Assembly (NCBI GenBank): GCA_963920525.1
Contig: OY986438.1
Coordinates: 136,271,022 to 136,335,021 of the forward strand
Length of the DNA stretch: 64,000 nucleotides
Origin: Dichetophora obliterata
Lineage: Eukaryota > Arthropoda > Insecta > Diptera > Sciomyzidae
Direction: 5' to 3'
A program made the position numbers and the translations under genes. Under the pieces are notes generated by a model. The model was given only the letters and a program-made list of their open reading frames with translations. It did not search any database and was not told the origin of the DNA. Shown here piece by piece: positions 45,501 to 57,237 of the stretch (position 1 is the first letter of the stretch; each line of letters starts with the position of its first letter).

Positions 45501-46169
45501 CACGTATTGTAAATATAAAGTATGAGTTTTAAGAGTAGCATATTTGCAAAAACGTTGTAAGTGCATCTTTATATACTTTGTTACTGTAGAGTAAAAATAT
45601 ACTCTGCCATTTTACAAATGCTATGATGCAAGGCCATTTGCACAAGATTGTGAATTGCCCCACTGGTATTAAAAATGCCGAAGTTGAAAATCACGCTAGA
45701 CAGCTGCTTTTTGACATTTGGCTCACTTTTCTCTGACTGTTCTCCAATTTGGTTCTACCTGGTAATTCTGGCCTGATTAAACCTGAATATTTTCTTAACA
45801 ATTTTAACTCAATTATCTGAATTAATACTATGTGTTTTTTTTAATCAACCTACTATACCGTATAAAGAAAACTAAGTTTCTCATATAATTTATTCAGTTT
45901 TCCTTTTTTTCAATTAAAATGATGCATGTTTAGCGTACACGAAAATTTATAAAAATTGTTATAAATCTATCAAACATCATTGATAATCAAGTTAATCTGA
46001 AAAGTTAAGAAGCTAACGTATGCGACAAACTGCTTCAATGTAGATTTTGCGATACGCTTAACAAATAGCTTATAATTGAATACAGGCTGAGTAGCACCGT
46101 CACTCGATAGAAAATAAAAAAAAAGTAAAAACAACATTTCGTATATAGGTTACACTAACTGCCCACCAG
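45501..46169. other. AT-rich intergenic sequence
   Basis: No supported gene or clear repeat. Confidence 0.35.
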
Positions 46170-46338
46170 AGCGCACTGCCGTCGATTGTAAATCATTACT
46201 TGCTCTACGACTCTTCTAAGACAGAAGCTATTGATGTTATTAAATGGCAACAAATTAGATTTTTGGCGAACATCACTTCGCGTTGCACAATGGGCAAAGC
46301 TAGAGAATTTTTGCTGTCATTCACCGAACTTGCAAAAG
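46170..46338 (+). CDS. Exon-like coding segment, gene not recognised
   Basis: A 169-nt stretch between a possible acceptor (gcccaccag, to 46169) and donor (AAAAG-gtaaaa, from 46339) is open and protein-like: SALPSIVNHYLLYDSSKTE, AIDVIKWQQIRFLANITSRC, TMGKAREFLLSFTELAK. GC content is well above the flanks and there is no repeat signature. Phase is 0 in, 1 out. It may be one exon of a gene with large introns, a captured exon, or a relic. No matching exons were seen within several kb. Confidence 0.35.
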
Positions 46339-48199
46339 GTAAAACAAAATAATTTTGAATATTATTTCTTTCATGCTTAAGTTCTGAGTAGTTCGTGAAA
46401 TTTGGACATCCAGTAAAATATATTTGGACATCCAGGTTATCCAGTATAAGAAGAAGGGTGTTATGATGCAACAGATGCATAATATTTTAGGTAATGGTAT
46501 TGTTAAGTATAAACCATTATTTTGCTTTGTTTGGAAGGGACAAACTTGAAATTGTGATTCTAAGAGCGACAAAAACCTTTTTGTTTTACTCTTTTAATTT
46601 TAATATGTCTAAAATTAGCTTTTTCTCAACAAATTTCTAAAATTTGGCTTGCCTAAAGTCAAAAATAAGGACTTTACAACAAGAATTTTAAAGCATGCTT
46701 TGATGAAAATGTGCATATATGGGGCTGAGTGTGTCATTTATGCGATTTATTTGTGAGTGGTTTTTTTATATGTTTTTAAGATCGAGAGCGAAGAAGAACA
46801 AGCTAAATGTCACTCACTATTCTATTACAATTACTCGAAACTAGCTTGAACTTTACTTGAAAAATTTCTTCGAGCACAAATTTACAGCTACAAACAGCTG
46901 ATTGTCAAATTATAAGATCACATTTTATTTTTTTTTTGTGAAATAAAAATCATTCTTATCATTAAATGCATGTATTATGGTTTTATATATTTTGTAAAAA
47001 GGGTTTTTTTACACCAATTGCCAGAACGCACAAGCAGTGATGTTAAACAGATGATTCATGTTTTGGTTGTTTTAAAACATAGTTGCCACCTGGGTAAAAC
47101 TTTAAAAAGGTTAAGTTTGTACGTTGATTTTAATAACTTTATTTGATTTTGAAATAAGGTGGCAATATATTTACTGTTCAATTAATTTTATCGCATAATT
47201 AAGTTGCAGTATTGATGCTTACGCGTTAGTGCGCAAAATATCTTGCATTTTCACACTCTTGCAATTCGCAACAATCCGTGAATACCCCTAATTTGTTTTT
47301 TATTGCAAAAACGCGCGAACAGCTACTGTACTTGAAACTTATTTGCAGTCGTTTGCGTACTTTTTGCTAAATATTATCATTTTGAAAGTTAATCAAGTTA
47401 CTCTCTATTACTCGAACTTTACTTAAAGTGAGTACGGAAACAGATCTTTTATTTCCATCAAAGACTTGTTTTTAAATCTGATCGAAAAAAATTAATCAGA
47501 ATCTGTTTATAGCATATATTTTAAATCAATATTTTTCTATGATAAATAAAAATTATATTTTGATCGATATAATTTCGATATCAATAACTGATTTATATTT
47601 TTGGCTTACAAATACAAACTACATTTTGATAAGGTGACCAATCGTCCTCCTTTTGTAGGTTCTTTCCTTTCTCAAAAAGTGTCCTCCTACCTGTCCTCCT
47701 TTTCGATATTTTAAAACTAATTCACTATTTATTCCTTAAATTTCTTGACAATTCAATTAAACTTGAATGACAATTGTGTTTTTCTAGAAATTAGTAACTG
47801 GAACTCATTGAACAAACTGAATGAATATTTCAATTCTGATAAATAAAAACAAAATGAAAATCAACATGTAAAAATTGATTAAAGATGGATCGAAATATTT
47901 GACCATTTCAAAAATTACCACATTCCATAAGAAAATTTAGTTATTCTCTTTGAATTTACGTTGTGCTGCCCTGGAACTTATGCAAGAGTTGATAGAATTT
48001 TTCAATTGATAATGATCTTTGACAAATGAGATTTTTTGCACTTACCGTACAATTCAATATGAAGGATATGTATTTCTTGATCCAAAATTTCCAATATATT
48101 TTTAGAAAATGATTCACATTGGTTCCAAATCGAAAAAATACGGCAAAAACGTCAAGGAGTTGCCTAATCGGCATAAAAGTATAAATATATTGGTTTTGG
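46339..48199. other. AT-rich intergenic sequence
   Basis: Several short frames without motifs. cgtgaatacccctaatttgtt at about 47276 is close to cgtgaatacccctattttgt at 33461, a short shared repeat. Otherwise nothing recognised. Confidence 0.35.
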
Positions 48200-48370
48200 G
48201 GTCGCTGATCACGAATCTGAAGTCAAAAATTTGTTAACTATTCTAATAACTTTATACTTTTCAAATTTGGTGCCCGAAAGTTTTCGGGGTCGCTGATCAC
48301 AAATCTGAAGTCAAAAATTTTAAATTCAAAATGGCGGCTTTAAAATGGACGCCATGAACATGCTAGCTTT
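48200..48370 (+). repeat. Partial tandem repeat (GGGGTCGCTGATCAC)
   Basis: ggggtcgctgatcacgaatc, tgaagtcaaaaattt at 48198 is repeated at 48288 with one change. The 90-bp period appears twice only. Confidence 0.6.
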
Positions 48371-48380
48371 TCTAATAACT

Positions 48381-49245
48381 ACACGGAAAGAAAAAAAATC
48401 AAGCATTCTGTGCTTGAATCAAGCAAATAGGCTATCAGTTTACACTCAAGCGTAAATTTCTCAATTCAAGCATTATTTTGCTAGAATTGAGCAAATTTAG
48501 AACACATAATATTAAGAAAAAATACTCAATTCAAGCAAAATTTGCTTAAAACTCAAGAATATTTTTTCTCGTTCGAGTCTAATATTTACTTGAAATGAGA
48601 AAAATTGGCTTGATTTAAGTAAACAATTGGCTGAAAACTAGAATAACTTGCTAGATTTGATAAATGTATTTTTCTTAAATGAGAATAATTTGCTTGATTC
48701 AAGTTAACAACTTGCTGTAAAGAAAATTTGCTCAAGATTAAATTTGCTTGATTTGAGAAATTTATTTTCCTTGAATTGAGGACAATTTGCTTGATTCAAG
48801 TAAGCAGTTTACTGAAAACTAGAATAATTTGCTCAATTTGCACAAAGAAACAACACTTTCGCATGCTTTGTTGGCATACATTATCGACTGTGATCTTAAA
48901 CGTAGATTTTGTTGTGTAGCGGCTCTTTTACAACAACTTCTAGATTTTCATGATTGTTGCAATTCGCTGAATTCTGCAAAGGTGGCAACTTCGCGTTTGC
49001 CTAAATAAAGAAAATATTTTCTTGATTCAAGTCTTGTTCCAGATTCCAGAATCATGTATTGTATTTTATGCTTGTTTCAAGCTGTTGTTTAATTTGCTTA
49101 ATTTTGGCAATAAATGCTCATTATAATTGTTTGCTTCTTATTTAAGTTTTTAATACTTGATTTGAGCAAATGAGACTTAATTTTAAATTTTCTTATATCA
49201 AGCAAAATATTTGCTTAATATAAGAATATTATTTCCCTCCATTTA
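48381..49245. mobile_element. Palindrome-array element B (AAGCAAAnTTTGCTT units)
   Basis: The left end acacggaaagaaa and the diverged complement of the right end ttatttccctccattt bound many copies of tcaagcaaa/tttgcttga (48400-48850 and 49010-49220), often as full palindromes such as ttcaagcaaaatttgcttaa. A core of about 150 bp without the unit is at 48850-49000. Same unit and end type as element A (20395-21108). Confidence 0.55.
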
Positions 49246-50109
49246 TACATATTAAGCTTCTATGCCGTCTTTTTATGTTTGGAACCAAAGTGCGATGTAC
49301 TGACAAAAAATATTCCTTTAAAGGAATTAAAGGACTCGCCAAATTAAATAATTAAAAGGGATGCTAGCATAATTAGTTTATTTTTGTTTGAATTAATAAA
49401 TTGTTTTATTTTTTTAAGTTGTACTTTTTCTTGCATTTTTTCGTTTTCCTTTTCATTTAAAAAAATGGTCACCTTAGTTTTGAAGGATATTTTTTTAGGC
49501 TCTCCGGAAAATGGCCCCAAAGCAAACATTAAAAAAGCCCCCAAATTTTATATGAAATACAACAACTCGAAAAATTGGGGCCATTTTTCCTTTTCTCTTG
49601 GGCCATTTTTCCTTTTATGGTGTGGGGCTATTTTTCAAATTTCAAACAACAAAATGTAGAGTTATTTCACTGCGTCTTCTTGAAAAAGCAAATCATTTTG
49701 TTATAAAAAGCGCAATTTTTTTAATAAAAATGTTTTCCCTGCGGGAATTTTTATATCCGTTGAATTGACGAAAATCTTCTTAGAAAAGAGCACCAAGGAA
49801 ACATTTGGGGTCTTTTTTCATTTCAGTTTGGGGCCAAATTTCATTCTATGTAGTTATATTTCATATTAAGAAAGGCCCCAAATTTGGGAACTTCTTTCAT
49901 TTTTGTATTTAGGGCCATTTTTTCAATCAGAAGCAAAAATAATTTCTTAATCGATATTTTTTCCATCAGAAATAGAAATTTATCATTGATCGAAATTTTT
50001 TTAACATGATATCTCATTTGATGTGATATAAACGAGACTATACTATATGAAGGGAGTCTGCACACATGCTGATAAGGATTTAGGATTCTCCAATAAAAAT
50101 GCAGGTTTA
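49246..50109. repeat. Diverged repeat with GGCCCCAAATTT motifs
   Basis: The motif ggggccattttt/aaaatggcccc/ggccccaaattt recurs in both orientations at about 49510, 49580, 49600, 49830, 49875 and 49912, with aaatacaac and tatgaaat(a) nearby. Likely a nonautonomous element made of inverted copies; ends not defined. Confidence 0.4.
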
Positions 50110-50395
50110 AATCTGTCTAGTGAGATGGTCTTTTTCGGTAGTTATATTGGATGGAACTCCATATCGACAAATTCAGTCATAGAGAAATGTTGAAGCAACT
50201 ACCTCGGTGGTTATATCTTCAAGTGGTATAGCATCCGACCACCTAGTGAATCGATCAATACAAGTTAACACATCCCTGTACCCTTTACATGGTGGCAAAG
50301 GCCCAATGAGATCAATACTAACATATGTGAAATGCTGTGTTGAAAGATCGAAATGATCAAGTGCAACCTCGCTGTGGACTAACACTAGTACAGGT
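50110..50395 (-). pseudogene. Ty3/gypsy integrase fragment
   Basis: On the minus strand the frame reads YVSIDLIGPLPPCKGYRDVL (first catalytic Asp), TCIDRFTRWSDAIPLEDIT, then a stop where Trp is expected, then ICRYGVPSNITTEKDH, where the second catalytic Asp has been lost. It is a different, older gypsy family from the two complete elements. Truncated at both ends. Confidence 0.75.
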
Positions 50396-50499
50396 CACAC
50401 ATATGTTATCGATCTTGTAGGAGCCATTCCTAGCAACATCGACTACACTCTTTCCACTCCCTCATTCGAGAATGTCTTTCACACAGTAATCCCTACCAG

Positions 50500-51560
50500 A
50501 GAAGCTCAAAGTCGGGGGAGTCTTTTCCACGGATCTGGACATCAGAACCTCATATAGATTGCCAAATCATTGCAGCGTTTTGCAAGCGGAAATAATGGCC
50601 ATATATAGAGCTGTGGAATGGCTGAGGTATGGTGAGATATCAACTAGAGATATCTACACTTTTACGAACAGCCAAGCAGCGATAAAATCTCTTGGAGGTG
50701 TTTTCCTAACATCACCAACAGCCCTTAAATATCGCTCGTCTCTTAATGAGATGGCAGATAAGTTCGACATCCATCGGGTCTGGATACCGGGGCATAGGGA
50801 CATTTCTAGGAATTGTAAAGCGGATGAGCTTGCAAGAGGAGGTACAACGGTAACGTTTCTGCCTGACATGGAAATATAAGATATGCCACTTGCGTTGTGC
50901 AAACTGGCTCTAAGGCAACATGCCTCAGAAGTGACTACACCCAGAGAAAAAACGTAGTAAATCTTAATATTCACACATCGATTTAGCTATTTTTGCCTAT
51001 GATTTAGCTTCAAAGGGAGAAAAATTTATTCTGAAGTATAGCCACTTTGATTTTTAATTAACAATGAAAAGAGTTTATTGAAATGATTTTCATACTTAAA
51101 CCAAAGTATATAAGTATTTACCATGAATTGTTAAAATATTTAATTTAACTATTCTCCAAAGTCGAATTTAATTTTTCCATAATAATTTCAATTATTTCAC
51201 TATAAATTAAATTTTATGTACTAATAATAAAGTGTCTTATTCTTAAATTTAAAATGCATTCATATTTAATTATTTATTCAAATATGGTTTAAGTAAAAAT
51301 AAAGTGTTTTGTATTAAATTCAACTATTTCAGGAATAAAATATGTTCATATTTATTTTTGCCATGCGATTTTCTTCTGGGTGTAATTTCAGATGAAATCA
51401 TAGTATCATCTCCAACACAGCAAGCTAGTTGTGGTCCAGTTTCGCTGAGAAACTCATGAGGAAGCTCACTCAAATGGCGAGGACAGATCTCTTCATTCTG
51501 ATAGCCGTTATAACAGGACACTGTCTTATAAGTAGGCATAACCTTAGAATGGGGGTTCAT
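50500..51560 (+). pseudogene. LINE RNase H fragment, interrupted by a MITE
   Basis: From about 50500 the frame reads VGGVFSTDLDIRTSYRLPN, SVLQAEIMAIYRAVEWLR, NSQAAIKSL (SDSQAAIKSL expected), IHRVWIPGHRDIS and ADELARGG, the RNase H domain found in I/R1/LOA-type LINEs. A stop at 50877-50879 is followed in frame by DMPLALCKLALRQHAS. After a 449-bp insertion the element resumes at about 51440 with LTQMARTDLFILIAVITGHC and SRHNLRMG, the region that normally follows RNase H. No reverse transcriptase precedes it. Confidence 0.7.
50936..51384. mobile_element. MITE inserted in the LINE fragment (TACACCCAG ends)
   Basis: tacacccagagaaaaaacg at 50936 and the complement of cgattttcttctgggtgta (to 51384) are inverted. 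LINE homology stops and resumes on the two sides. The ACACnnAGAAAAA-type end resembles those of elements A and B. Confidence 0.65.
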
Positions 51561-52380
51561 GTGTCATGCTTTCATTTAGTTTATAATTTGTATTCTATAG
51601 AATTAATTGTTTATAAACTATTTATTTTATGGTATGAGTCCCATTGATTAGTTTTAATAGTAGAAACTATTAAAACCGTACTAAAATCGATAGGTTTTTT
51701 TTCTGAGTGCATTGATCATTCATCATATTCCTCGTTATAGGATTCCGGTACTAGTCCGGGCTCAAAATATTTAAAAAGTAGGGGTGTCTCCGGTTGTGGG
51801 ACACCCTTCGTATTTTTTTTACACAAAGCAAATATCGTGGATTCGAGTATTGTTAAATGTAGTTTGTCAGTACTCGGTTATTTTGCTAACACCGAAGTGA
51901 ATACACGCAATTGTTTGCTTGCTGTGAGCATTGAAAAAAATCAACACAATAGAAACTTTTGAATTTTTTTAGGGTGCGATAAATTAAAGTGAATTAATTT
52001 AAAAAGAAGTGTTATGCATAATTTATGCAATCTTTTCATTGTATTTTGTGATGAAACATACATTTCTGGCAAAATATGTTCATCATACAAATTTGACGGT
52101 CTTCTTCGAAATGGCTACCATTTCCAGTTGTGGGAAAGAAGTGCTATTTCCTGTTGTTGCGCCAGTGAATTGATTGATTGATTGATTTTTTGCGATAGTA
52201 ATTAGTTCATTAAGAATAATTTCTTTTATAGTACAATATATAATTGGAAATTAGTGGCATACTAGTGTTTATTTGTGTACATACGAAACATAACAAAAAT
52301 AATATTAAGTTATGCTATAACATTTATTTAACAAAAAAATAAATACATTAAAATTGTTACTATTTTGCAGACCAAATATA
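51561..52380. other. Intergenic; one isolated element end
   Basis: A further ACTCAGAAAAAAAA-type end (complement of 51696-51712) lies here without an obvious partner. The pair tctccggttgtgggacaccc (51789) and ccagttgtgggaaagaa (52123) is a loose repeat. No gene. Confidence 0.35.
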
Positions 52381-53294
52381 GGTCCGCCATATAACGTTTT
52401 TTTTTCAACTAGTGCTTATTTCGTGAATGGTAACACTTAGCTCATGTCTGATTTGACAGATAATTAGTTTTATCCTTCCGCTGAACGAATATGGTTGTGT
52501 ATACGCTTGAACAACGCTGAGGAGTGGGCCTGCGATCGACTTACAGAAGATGCCGATTTTGTCAAAAAAATCATCTTTTCAGATGAAGCTCATTTTGATC
52601 TTGGCGGGTATGTAAACAAGCAAAATTGTCGCATTTGTTGCACAGAAAACCCGCACGCATACATTGAAAAGCCGCTGCACCCAAAACGAGTCCCTGTTTG
52701 GTGCGGATTTTCGTCCAGAGGCATAATTGGGCCATTTTTCTTCGAAAATGAGCAAGGAGTGGCCGTTACAGTCAATGGCGATCGTTATCGGGCCATGTTG
52801 AACGAATTTTTGTTAACAAAAATTGAAGAGGAGGATATTGGCAACATTTGGTTTCAACAGGACGGCCCTACGTGCCACACAGCCGAAGCTACACTCGATG
52901 TTTTGCGCCCTGTTTTTGAAGATCGCATTATCAGCCGCAGAGCTGATGTCGTTTGGCCACCTCGGAGCTGCGATTTGACACCGTTGGACTATTATTTGTG
53001 GGGTGCCCTCAAAGATAAGTGTTACGTCGACAAGCCAGAGACAATTGACGCTTTAAAGGACAATATTCGTGAAGCCATTGATGAAATACAGCTGCACACA
53101 ATCGATAATGTGCTTAAAAATTGGACCGATCGTGTAGGCTACTGCATGGCCAGCTGAGTCAGCCATTTGAATAAAATTGTTTTTCATTATTAACCGGAAG
53201 AATTGTACTTTCAAATAAAAAAAGAAATTTGAGAAAATATCCAGTAGTTTTTTTTATAGAATTTTCAAAAAAAAAAGTTATTTGGCGGACCCTG
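52381..53294 (+). mobile_element. Tc1/mariner element, DD41D (rosa-like), N-terminally deleted
   Basis: The inverted ends ggtccgccatataacgtttt (52381 on) and the complement of gttatttggcggaccctg (to 53294) are flanked by TA. The transposase keeps its catalytic domain but the DNA-binding N-terminus is gone; about 110 bp of unrelated-looking sequence follow the left end before homology starts. Confidence 0.8.
52495..53157 (+). CDS. DD41D mariner transposase, catalytic part
   Basis: A cut-and-paste transposase fragment of 220 codons, intact over the catalytic core. The first Asp is D30 in FSDEAHFDLGG, the second D123 in WFQQDGPTCH, and the third D165 in DLTPLDYYLWG, with 41 residues between second and third, the DD41D signature of the rosa group. 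Conserved VPVWCGFSS and DRYRAML blocks lie between. The C-terminus (NVLKNWTDRVGYCMAS) is complete. The helix-turn-helix region is missing, so it cannot bind ends normally. The ATG at 52495 is the first in frame and probably not the original start. A relative is at 56144-57235. Confidence 0.85.
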   Translation: MCIRLNNAEEWACDRLTEDADFVKKIIFSDEAHFDLGGYVNKQNCRICCTENPHAYIEKPLHPKRVPVWCGFSSRGIIGPFFFENEQGVAVTVNGDRYRAMLNEFLLTKIEEEDIGNIWFQQDGPTCHTAEATLDVLRPVFEDRIISRRADVVWPPRSCDLTPLDYYLWGALKDKCYVDKPETIDALKDNIREAIDEIQLHTIDNVLKNWTDRVGYCMAS

Positions 53295-56143
53295 TATAAT
53301 GAGATTCATTGCGTTCGACGCACAACTCTTTAGAGAGAGTAATGTTGCTTAGTGTTTTATATTCTAATTTATTTCTAAGCTAAGTTTAATCAGGTTAAAA
53401 TCAAAAAATTCGGGTTGAGCAGCTGCTGAGCTATATGGAAGGCACATCAGACTATTTAAAAATTGGTAAAATCATTAAAACAAATTTCTATCAATCCATT
53501 CTTCATGATTCTCACTTTTTCCAAAAATATAGGCAACGTCATAACAATTTTAAAAAGTAATATTTGGAAGCTGAAAAAGATTTTACTGAGTCAAAATAAC
53601 GGCAGGGTCCCATTCTATAAGATGATGCAAATTATTAATTTATGGCAATAAAGAAATTTGGTTTTCAGACATAACTTGTGAAGATGTTATCATATTATAT
53701 TATATTAAATTTTTAATGATTTTTAACAGAAATCCAAACAACTATGAAATTCTATTATATAAATCAAACTATCAGAAGCATAAATCAAATGGAATGAACA
53801 TATTAAATGAACAATTTAATTCTCAACCAATGGATGTCACAACACGCTTGAGTTCTACTTTTGAAATGCTTTAAGCTGTTTTGGCTTTGAAAGAATTCTA
53901 AATTGGGGAATGCATAGAAAAATAGAATGCAAAAAAATAGAAAACATTGCCTCTGTTCTTACTGCACAAAGTAGCTCCTCAAAATTGATTTGATTTGTAT
54001 TTATGATTGAAAAAATATCGATCAATTGATGATTGATGTTTATTTTCGATCGAAGAAATTACGATATAAAAATAATTGGTAGGTATAATTTGATTTATAT
54101 TATAAAAATCATATAAAAATCAAAATTATGTCAAAAATTAATTCTTCAGCTTATAGGCATCACGTGACTATATTCAAATGTATATAACAATAACTTTTTA
54201 TATGTGATCATTTCATTAAAAAATTTAAAAATAGCGATAATTTTGGGTCTCTGATTTTTAATATACATATATGACAAGAAAAGCATATAAACTCTCAACT
54301 TTCAAAACTGAATGCAATGCAAATTTTCACTTAACATAACTTTGAACATTTCTCGAACAGTTCTATCAAAATTTGCTTTTTCAAAAAGATTTTGAAATTG
54401 TAAGATTATGAATTGAATTGTTGCAAAAGGTACCAACTCGGAAAATAGTGTACCAATATAGCAAGCTAAAAAAAATGTACTAATTTTGGTACAATTGTAC
54501 CAAAGTGGCAACCGTGGCCCGTATATTAAAATTCACAGTTAGAGAATAGGGCCCCTGGATATTACCAATTTTAAGAGAAGGAGAGAGAGAGAGCATACGT
54601 TTGTTGAATTTCTTTTTACGATTTATTCTAAAGCTGTAAAACTAAATACAATAAGAATATGATATTAGATACTAAAATACACCTCCCTTCTGAGTTTCGT
54701 GAGCGTGCTTACAAAATTTTCCACATTCAACTCAGCGGCTAAATATAGAGAGTACCGAAGAATAGCCCATATATTTATTTTAATTTAAATTATTATTGAT
54801 CTTAATGCATTTGCTTATTGTTAATTCCGACAGATTGCAAAAAATAAATATATACTATATACAAAAAAATTTACAGTGTATAAAAAAAATGTTGCAAAAG
54901 GTAGTGCATTAAAAAATTTTTTCCTTACTTAGCTGGAAGCAGGCTTTAAAGAATTTAAAACTTTCGTTTAACCCTTTACGACTCTCTTATCCCAAAGACC
55001 AATTTATCTCAAAACATGAATACAAGTCGGACAGCGATTCAATTTGCTCCAAATTATGCACAAAATTTATAAGTCTACGTATTCGTTTTTTAAACTAGAG
55101 TAACTTCGGGTAGTGTGATATAGGTATTTTTATAATTACTCGCAATTTTCTTACAATAGCTTATACTGCATTACACAGGATAGTATTTGATGCATTGTGC
55201 AGTGTATTATGACTTCGTAGCTCTATAGCAATACCCAGTTTGGAGCTTTTTCAACACAATGGAAAAAAAGCCATGTAATCCTTATTAATGAACTTGGCGG
55301 GTAAAGTGATATACCACGGTCGGATAATGTGAAGCAGCTGAATTCAAATACGCAAGTAAAAACTGAACAAAAAATTTAGCAGTTATTTAAACTAATAATT
55401 TTATCACTGCTGACTGCTCTTTACAGCGTTGCAAATGGAACTACAAATGTCTTTGACGCCAACAGTAAGACCGTTGCTTCTCTTCTGACTGCCAAAATAG
55501 CCTTTCTCCTTCCTTCTGGATCCCACTTATGTATCTGTCCTTTGTTTAGTAATAGCTGCAATTTATTGTAATAATAATTTATAATTAATAACTCAGAGGG
55601 CTATATCACATTACCCAACTTTGACTATATCACAAAAGCCGAATTCGGTTTTCAAAACAATCAGATTATTTTTATAAACATACATTTCAGAAAAAAATAA
55701 CTCAACTCATTTATGGATAACTGTATTCCAACACTAACAAATTTATATATTAAATCTTTCAATTCTGTAGCTCGGTTCTTTAACTTTTCTCACCGTAGCT
55801 CTCACCAGATTTTCTCACTTTGATGTCATTGTGATATCATTCTCACTTGCACTGTCTCTGTAATAAAATGAGAAAAATCGGTGACTCGTCTCGCTTGTTT
55901 CAATTCCACTTTCAAAGGAACTCGATAGACGAAGTGTTTCTGTAAACTAAAGTATGCGAATCGAATCGATTGCAGTTCTCACTATATTCTAACTTGGTGA
56001 GAAAATTTTTTGATTGCTTATGCAACAGTCATATTCAATGAAGTTTTAGAAATAAATGTATCCACGCTACAAATACTTCTACCGGGTACAGGTATCAGCT
56101 TAAATATTTTCATGAAAATTATAAATATATTATTAACATAATA
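53295..56143. other. AT-rich intergenic sequence
   Basis: A lone end of the GGGGCCCTATTC MITE family (aattcacagttagagaatag, ggcccc) lies at about 54529-54556. At 54450-54505 a cluster of tggtacaattgtacca palindromes ends in gtggcaaccg. A (GA)n run is at 54580. No supported gene. Confidence 0.35.
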
Positions 56144-57235
56144 CGGGTGGCTGATGAAAGTCGCTACCAAAAAAAAAATGTAATAACTTTTTTCTATTGA
56201 ATGAATCTGTTTTTATTTTTTTTTTATTTTGCAAATTGATTTTTAGATTTAACAAAAATGGATAACTGGGACACAGAAACAAGATTTGGATTGTCCACCG
56301 CTATCACGCACTGGAGTTCGTAGTTTCGGTTCAAAGAGAGTATAGGCGCACGTTTGGCGGCAATCCTCCGAGCAGATGGACCATAATGAGACTTGTTAAT
56401 AATTTTGCCGAGCATGGGACAGTTAACCGAAGACCTTACCATCAAAACAATTCAGTTCGGACGGAGGAAACAATCGCTGCTGTAGCTGCTGCCATACAAA
56501 ACAATCCAAGAGTTTCGACAAGAAGCTTATCTGCCCAAATGGGTATAAGCAGACAGTCATTGCAGTCATTTATGCACAAAGATTTGGACTTATTCCCATA
56601 TAAAATTCAAATGGCCAACAAACTGAACGCAGCAGACTTCCCGATTCGGTTGGAATTTTGCCAGATGATGCTTCAAATGGTGGAAGAGGACGGAAACATT
56701 TGAACTGTCTTTTCATGTCTGACGAGGCCCATTTCGATTTAAACGGCAACATAAACAAACTAAATTGTCGAATATGGAGTGCTTCCAACCCACAGATGCT
56801 CCATGAGACGGAATTGCATCCACTTCGTATCACAGTGTGGTGTGTAGTTTCATCATGCTACATTGTCGGGCCCTACTTCTTCGAAGAAAACGGTCACACC
56901 GTTACGGTTACTGGAGACCGTTACTTGAGCATATTGAGAGAGTTTTTTTATCCAGAATTACGCCAAATGAGAATTTCTTTAAACTCTGTGTGGTTTCAGC
57001 AAGATGGTGCAACTGTTCAATAATTCCCTTAATGAACAACTTTTTGGTAAGATGCCGTACATGCATCAACGAGCAGGGGGGGGGGGCATTTAAAGTCCAT
57101 TATTTTTAAAAATTATTAAGCTATAATTAATAAAATTTTATGAGCTTTAATACGAATAAAAGAAAAATGACTTCCATACACTGAAAAAAAAGTTATTTGA
57201 GTTTCTTAATGTAGCAATATTCATCAGCCACCCTG
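56144..57235 (+). mobile_element. Tc1/mariner element, rosa-like, degraded
   Basis: cgggtggctgatgaa (56144 on) and the complement of ttcatcagccaccctg (to 57235) are the ends, bordered by TA (56142-56143 and 57236-57237). The length, 1092 bp, is somewhat short for an intact element because the third-Asp region has been lost near an 11-base G run at about 57076-57086. Confidence 0.8.
56258..57022 (+). pseudogene. Mariner transposase with HTH domain, frameshifted and truncated
   Basis: It opens at ATG 56258 (MDNWDTETRFGLSTAITHW), shifts frame near 56310, then continues LEFVVSVQREYRRTFGGNPP, SRWTIMRLVNNFAEHGTV and a helix-turn-helix stretch STRSLSAQMGISRQSLQSF. After another shift at about 56690 it reads FMSDEAHFDLNGNINKLNCR (first Asp), RITVWCVVSS and WFQQDGATVQ (second Asp), stopping at 57022 before the third. 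Same group as 52495-53157 but a different subfamily by sequence and ends. Confidence 0.8.
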
Positions 57236-57237
57236 TA

